Assembly: GCF_049065735.1 (NCBI RefSeq)
Contig: NZ_JBAKHD010000006.1
Span: 124,001-188,000, forward strand
Source: Paramesorhizobium sp049065735
GTDB lineage: Bacteria; Pseudomonadota; Alphaproteobacteria; Rhizobiales; Rhizobiaceae
Length of the DNA stretch: 64,000 bases
Direction of reading: 5' to 3'
The notes beneath the pieces are model-generated. The model was not told the origin of the DNA. It made no database searches and saw only the letters and a program-made list of their open reading frames with translations. Shown piece after piece: positions 60,148-64,000 of this stretch. The first letter of the stretch is position 1. Each line of letters opens with the position of its first letter. The translations under genes and the position numbers were made by a program.

Positions 60148-61218
60148 TCAATCCAAATGCGAGAGATTGAGGACCGTGCCCGCAGGCAGATCGGATGACA
60201 CCCGCCGTCCGAGAACGAAATCAAGCATTTTGGGCGGCATTCCTGAGCCGGGCCGGCGTATTGCGCAATTCCTGTCCGTCAGCCTCTCACCCGCATGAAC
60301 ATCTTCCATCAGGACAATGCTGCGGCGGGCAACGGCTGCGGTATCGAGCTCGGCTGCTGTTGGGCGCTTGATGCCGCTTCCGAGCGCCTTCTCGGTGATG
60401 CGGATATCCGCGATGAAACGCTTCAATTCTTCAGGCTCGAGCGAAGCGGCATGGTCGGGACCGGGCAAGGTGCGATCGAGGGTAAAGTGCTTCTCGATCA
60501 GCCGCGCCCCCAAGGCCACGCTGGCAATGCCGGTCGCAGTGCCCAGCGTATGATCCGACCAGCCAACCGGCCTTCCAAATGCTTTTTCGAGCACTGGAAG
60601 CACGCGCAAATTGGCATCGGCGGGATCACAAGGATAGTCCGAAACGCAATGAAGTATCGCCAGCGGTGGGTTGCCGTTCTCCTCGATCGCTCTTACCGCC
60701 TCCTCCGTTTCGGCAAGATTGGCCATACCCGTCGAGATGATCATGGGCAGGCCCTTGCGCGCCAGATAGGCCAAAAACGCAAGATAAGTAAGGTCACCTG
60801 AAGAGACTTTGAAGGCGGTAACGCCCAGGCTCTCCAGGAAATCTGCGCTGGCAAAGTCGAACGGCGTCGAGAGAAAAGCAATTCCCTTCTGCCGGCAGCG
60901 GTCACGAATCGCTTCCCAGACATCGGGCGCCAATTCCAGAGCGGCCAGCATTTCCGCCTGCGTGGTGGCGCTACCGTCGTTGCGCACCTGATACGTCGCC
61001 TTGGGCGCATTTGCCGTCACCAAAGCGCTCGCCATGAAGGTTTGGAACTTGACGGCATCCGCTCCGGCCTCCGCTGCCACATCCACCAGCGCCAGAGCCT
61101 TGTCCGGGTCCCCATTATGATTGACGCCTGCCTCGGCGATAAAGTAGACGCTGGACGCCCAGTCGACCGAATGTGGAGCATTATGTCCGGCAGTCATTTG
61201 ATGTGTAGGCCCCTTCAT
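60148..61218 (-). CDS. N-acetylneuraminate/nonulosonate synthase, NeuB/LegI-like
   Basis: A 356-residue synthase. The TIM barrel begins VYFIAEAGVNHNGDPDKALALVDVAAEAGADAVKFQTF and continues with DFASADFLESLGVTAFKVSSGDL, ILHCVSDYPCDPADANL, GWSDHTLGTA and EKHFTLDRTLPGPDHAASLEPEEL; the C-terminal SAF domain follows. It condenses phosphoenolpyruvate with a 2-acetamido sugar. NeuB, LegI and PseI cannot be told apart with certainty by eye. It is divergent from the aminotransferase gene. The start at 61218 is the longest reading; ATG 61197 is possible. Confidence 0.9.
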   Translation of the reverse strand: MKGPTHQMTAGHNAPHSVDWASSVYFIAEAGVNHNGDPDKALALVDVAAEAGADAVKFQTFMASALVTANAPKATYQVRNDGSATTQAEMLAALELAPDVWEAIRDRCRQKGIAFLSTPFDFASADFLESLGVTAFKVSSGDLTYLAFLAYLARKGLPMIISTGMANLAETEEAVRAIEENGNPPLAILHCVSDYPCDPADANLRVLPVLEKAFGRPVGWSDHTLGTATGIASVALGARLIEKHFTLDRTLPGPDHAASLEPEELKRFIADIRITEKALGSGIKRPTAAELDTAAVARRSIVLMEDVHAGERLTDRNCAIRRPGSGMPPKMLDFVLGRRVSSDLPAGTVLNLSHLD

Positions 61219-61298
61219 CCTGAATGTAAGGGTATCTCTGGCATATCAGGATTTTTTGGGCAAGTAATGCCTTTCATACCATGCAAGGACCGTCCGCA

Positions 61299-62483
61299 AT
61301 GACCCACGAGCCGCTCATACCCCTGGCCATCCCCAATATCGGGTCGCTGGAGGGCGAATATCTGCAAGCATGCGTTCGCGAAAACTTCGTATCCACGGTG
61401 GGGCGCTTCGTAACGGAGTTCGAAGCCGGGATAGCCGCTCGTTCCGGTGTGGAGAGCGCGGCTGCGCTGGGTAGCGGCACGCAAGCGCTTCATCTTGCGC
61501 TGGTCGCCCTGGATATCCGTCCCGGCGACCTGGTGATACTGCCAAGCTTCACCTTTATCGCGAGCGCAAACGCTATCTCGCATTGCGGCGCGAGTCCCTG
61601 GCTCATGGATATCGCCCCGGACAATTGGACGCTCGATCCGCAACGGGTGGCGGCAGCACTGGCTTCCCAAACGGAGCGGCGGGGCGGCGAGCTCATTCAT
61701 AAAGCCAGCGGACGGCGCGTTTCCGCGATCATGCCCGTCTATACCCTTGGCACCGTTGCGGACATGGATGCTTTCAGGGAGATCGCGCGGCAATACGGTC
61801 TCCGTCTCATCGCCGACGCCGCCGCAGCGATCGGTGCAACCTACAAGGATCGGCCTATCGGGCTTTTGGCCGATCTGACAGCCTATTCTTTCAACGGCAA
61901 CAAGACGATCACCTCCGGTGGCGGCGGAGCGGTTACCGGCCCGGATTCGGCCTTGGTGAAACGTGTAAAGCATTTGTCCTCCACCGCGCGCATATCCCCG
62001 GATTACGACCATGACGAGGTTGGCTATAACTACCGCATGACCAATATCGAGGCCGCCGTGGGCTGCGCCCAATTGCAGCGCCTGGATGAATTCCTGGAGG
62101 CGAAGCGCCGCATCAGAGCCGGCTATGACGCGGCTTTTGCCGACGTTGCCGGTGTAAGCGCCTTCCCCGTGCCTGCCCGAGGGGAGAGCACCTATTGGTT
62201 TTCGGGAATTGTCCTCGAAGATGACCGTCTGCCCAGCGTGGCGAAGCTTTGCTTCGGTCTGCGTGAACGAGGTGTCGAAGCGCGTCCATTCTGGAAGCCC
62301 GTCCACCTTCAGACGCCCTATCTTGGCGCACCGCGCGAGGATATGCCGGTAACCGATGGGTTGTGGTCGCGGATCATAACACTGCCCTGCTCCACCTCGC
62401 TCACTGCGCAGGAACAGGCCAAAGTGATCGACACGCTCAAATCTCTTTTGACAACGGAACAGCGTATGGGGGAATGCGCATGA
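61299..62483 (+). CDS. DegT/DnrJ/EryC1-family PLP aminotransferase (LegC/PseC-like)
   Basis: A 394-residue fold-type I aminotransferase of the sugar family. It shows IPNIGSLEGEYLQACVRENFVST, LGSGTQALHLAL, the PLP-aspartate region (GLRLIADAAAAIGATYKDRPIG) and the lysine-containing AYSFNGNKTITSGGGGAVTG, ending in a C-terminal DegT region. LegC/PseC aminotransferases add the 4-amino group to a UDP-4-keto sugar. ATG 61299 is preferred because AAGGA lies about 10 bp upstream; ATG 61281 would add six residues without a ribosome site. Its stop overlaps the dehydratase start (ATGA). Confidence 0.88.
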   Translation: MTHEPLIPLAIPNIGSLEGEYLQACVRENFVSTVGRFVTEFEAGIAARSGVESAAALGSGTQALHLALVALDIRPGDLVILPSFTFIASANAISHCGASPWLMDIAPDNWTLDPQRVAAALASQTERRGGELIHKASGRRVSAIMPVYTLGTVADMDAFREIARQYGLRLIADAAAAIGATYKDRPIGLLADLTAYSFNGNKTITSGGGGAVTGPDSALVKRVKHLSSTARISPDYDHDEVGYNYRMTNIEAAVGCAQLQRLDEFLEAKRRIRAGYDAAFADVAGVSAFPVPARGESTYWFSGIVLEDDRLPSVAKLCFGLRERGVEARPFWKPVHLQTPYLGAPREDMPVTDGLWSRIITLPCSTSLTAQEQAKVIDTLKSLLTTEQRMGECA

Positions 62484-63706
62484 CTTCGCTCGCCGAAATC
62501 GCTACGGGGCGCCCGGAATCCCTCTTCGCTCCTGATATCGAAAAGAACCGGCATCTTCTTTCCGATGCGATACGGGGGACGCGCATTCTTGCCATCGGCG
62601 CCGCTGGTTCTATCGGTTCCCAGACAGTCCTGACGCTTTCCCGATATCGCCCACGATCTCTTCATGTTGTGGATCAGAATGAAAACGGTCTTGCCGAGTT
62701 CGTTCGCCAGTTTCGCTCTTCTCCGGCGACCGCCGATGTCGCTGATATGCGCACCATGCCGCTCGATTATGGGTCCGTTGCCATGGAAAGGCTTCTGGAG
62801 CACGAGGGGCCTTACGATCTCATCTTCAACTTCGCGGCGATCAAGCATGTCCGCTCCGAGAAGGATGAGTATTCCATCCTGCAGATGCTGGACACCAATA
62901 TCGTCAAGCAGGCACGGCTGATGCGGTGGATTGCCGCCTATAGCAAGAATGCACGCTATTTCTCGGTTTCCACCGACAAAGCCGCGAATCCCAGCTCCTT
63001 CATGGGCGCTACCAAGCGCATCATGGAGCATGTGATGTTCGCGGATGATTATACTGCAGATCTCACCGGGCCCGTGACATCAGCGCGCTTCGCGAACGTG
63101 GCCTTCTCCAACGGGTCGCTGCTGGAATCCTTCCAGAACCGGTTCAGACGGCGCGAGCCGATTGCCTGCCCCAAAGGTATCCGCCGGTATTTCGTCAGCC
63201 TCGCCGAGTCAGGCGAGATTTGCACGCTCGCCGGCCTCCTCATCCAGAACCGGCATGTTGCGGTGCCGAAACTCGACCCCGAAACCAATCTTGTCGAGCT
63301 TGAGAAGATCGCGGAGCGCTTTATCCGGCACCACGGTTACGAACCCACTGTCATGACCGATGAAGCGGAGGCCAAGGCGAAATGCGCCGGCGAAATCGCC
63401 GCCGGCCGCTGGCCACTGATCCTCACCGCCGGCGATACCGCGGGCGAAAAGCCGTATGAGGAGTTCATAGCCGAGGGGGAAAGCGCCGAGCCGACCAGCC
63501 TTTCCAATATCGACAGCATAAGATACATCGCTTCCAGAAATGGTCAGGTTGCGCCCATGGTTGAAGCGCTCGAACGTATCGTTCTGGGCATCGACCGTGG
63601 CGCTGCAGCGGATAAGGAGGCGGTGAAACGGCTCATCGCAAAGCTGGAGCCGGCTTTCCTAGAAACCCATCGAGCTTCCGCGCTCAACCTTGACCAGCGA
63701 ATGTAA
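62480..63706 (+). CDS. UDP-sugar 4,6-dehydratase (CapD/FlaA1 family, LegB-like)
   Basis: A 408-residue soluble SDR. A Rossmann motif AIGAAGSIGSQTVLTL and D/NEN after beta-2 (VVDQNENGL) are followed by FNFAAIKHVRSEKD, and the Ser-Met-Lys catalytic set of the CapD family in SVSTDKAANPSSFMGATKRIMEH (Met in place of the usual Tyr). It lacks the N-terminal membrane half of PglF/WbpM. Such enzymes make 4-keto-6-deoxy sugars, the first step of legionaminic, pseudaminic and diacetamido-bacillosamine routes. It is coupled to the aminotransferase. The ATG at 62480 has GGGGGA about 6 bp upstream. Confidence 0.86.
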   Translation: MTSLAEIATGRPESLFAPDIEKNRHLLSDAIRGTRILAIGAAGSIGSQTVLTLSRYRPRSLHVVDQNENGLAEFVRQFRSSPATADVADMRTMPLDYGSVAMERLLEHEGPYDLIFNFAAIKHVRSEKDEYSILQMLDTNIVKQARLMRWIAAYSKNARYFSVSTDKAANPSSFMGATKRIMEHVMFADDYTADLTGPVTSARFANVAFSNGSLLESFQNRFRRREPIACPKGIRRYFVSLAESGEICTLAGLLIQNRHVAVPKLDPETNLVELEKIAERFIRHHGYEPTVMTDEAEAKAKCAGEIAAGRWPLILTAGDTAGEKPYEEFIAEGESAEPTSLSNIDSIRYIASRNGQVAPMVEALERIVLGIDRGAAADKEAVKRLIAKLEPAFLETHRASALNLDQRM

Positions 63707-63736
63707 CGGGTCGAGTTGTTTTTCCGGAAGAAGCGG

Positions 63737-64000
63737 TTAGGTCCGGCCTCCTCCGAAGCGTTCCAACAATACCGCCGCGATGAGAAAATCGAGCTCATTG
63801 TCGATGTCGATGGAACGCTCTTCCGGCATGATATAGGCGACGGGCCGGTCGCCCAGAACCTTGTCCCGCTGGCGGAACGTTTCTGGGCGCAAGGCATAGC
63901 CGGCGCCGTTTACGCGATATAACGGCTCCATATCCTGCGATCGCATATAACCGGCCGGGATCGGCATGAACGGGGAGGCGCGTTGCTGCTCATCGAGCCG
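63737..64000 (-). CDS. CMP-nonulosonate cytidylyltransferase, C-terminal part (cut by window edge)
   Basis: The reading frame is open to the right edge, so the N-terminal part lies outside. The visible 87 residues end with YRVNGAGYALRPETFRQRDKVLGDRPVAYIMPEERSIDIDNELDFLIAAVLLERFG. The NGAGYAL and RSIDIDNELDF segments match the C-terminus of NeuA-type acylneuraminate cytidylyltransferases, which activate sialic, legionaminic or pseudaminic acids with CTP. It completes the local set (dehydratase, aminotransferase, epimerase, synthase, cytidylyltransferase). It ends 30 bp from the dehydratase stop, convergently. Confidence 0.82.
   Translation of the reverse strand, partial: RLDEQQRASPFMPIPAGYMRSQDMEPLYRVNGAGYALRPETFRQRDKVLGDRPVAYIMPEERSIDIDNELDFLIAAVLLERFGGGRT

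Overview
The window looks like chromosomal DNA of a GC-rich alphaproteobacterium, most likely of the order Hyphomicrobiales (Rhizobiales). This rests on a ccoNOQP–ccoGHIS (fixNOQP–fixGHIS) cluster behind an FNR/FixK-type box, a linked urtABCDE–ureDABCEFG operon, a soluble NAD-dependent formate dehydrogenase (fdsGBA–fdhD–fdsD), an N-acetylglucosamine-kinase-like ROK gene with cutC, and palindromic intergenic repeats of the kind scattered through Rhizobiales genomes. Genus and species cannot be fixed from the sequence alone. No tRNA, rRNA, CRISPR array, prophage or transposase gene was seen.

Layout. 1-2 kb: a Tim44-like membrane protein, a cold-shock protein and ribosomal protein S21 (TTG start), then an inverted-repeat element. 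2.2-5.9 kb (minus strand): a compact three-gene cassette of a TackOD1-type cysteine-rich protein, a family 2 glycosyltransferase and a HlyD-like protein, which looks like a signal-controlled glycan synthase/export unit. 6.3-16 kb (minus): formate metabolism, with an OFA-type transporter, fdsD, fdhD, a small toxin-antitoxin pair lodged inside the operon, fdsA, fdsB, fdsG and a LysR regulator with palindromic candidate sites before fdsG. 16.3-17.6 kb: a DUF3775-like protein and an SDR oxidoreductase. 17.7-28.5 kb (minus): one long urea operon, urtABCDE then ureDABCEFG, importing urea and hydrolysing it with nickel urease. Divergent from urtA lies a hybrid histidine kinase whose N-terminus resembles an NCS1 (cytosine/purine permease) transporter, overlapped by a REC-LuxR response regulator. 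A HupE/UreJ-type putative nickel transporter follows, so urea uptake, hydrolysis, cofactor supply and probable sensing sit together.

33.7-38.6 kb: a MITE-like repeat and a MacA-MacB-outer-membrane-factor tripartite exporter. 38.8-40.5 kb: ROK kinase and CutC, translationally coupled. 40.5-48 kb: a TRAP transporter, a zinc alcohol dehydrogenase, altronate dehydratase, a GntR/FadR-type regulator and a divergent mannitol-dehydrogenase-family reductase. These fit a hexonate route such as L-galactonate to tagaturonate to altronate to 2-keto-3-deoxygluconate. 48-50.6 kb: modABC molybdate importer, which could supply the molybdenum formate dehydrogenase. 50.8-59 kb: cbb3 cytochrome oxidase (ccoNOQP) and its assembly genes ccoGHIS. 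59-64 kb: nonulosonic acid (sialic/legionaminic-type) genes, running off the right edge in a CMP-sugar cytidylyltransferase.

The most unusual items are the TackOD1-glycosyltransferase-HlyD cassette, the transporter-fused kinase beside the urea operon, and a palindromic repeat that separates urtA from urtB and appears to have replaced the urtB start site.
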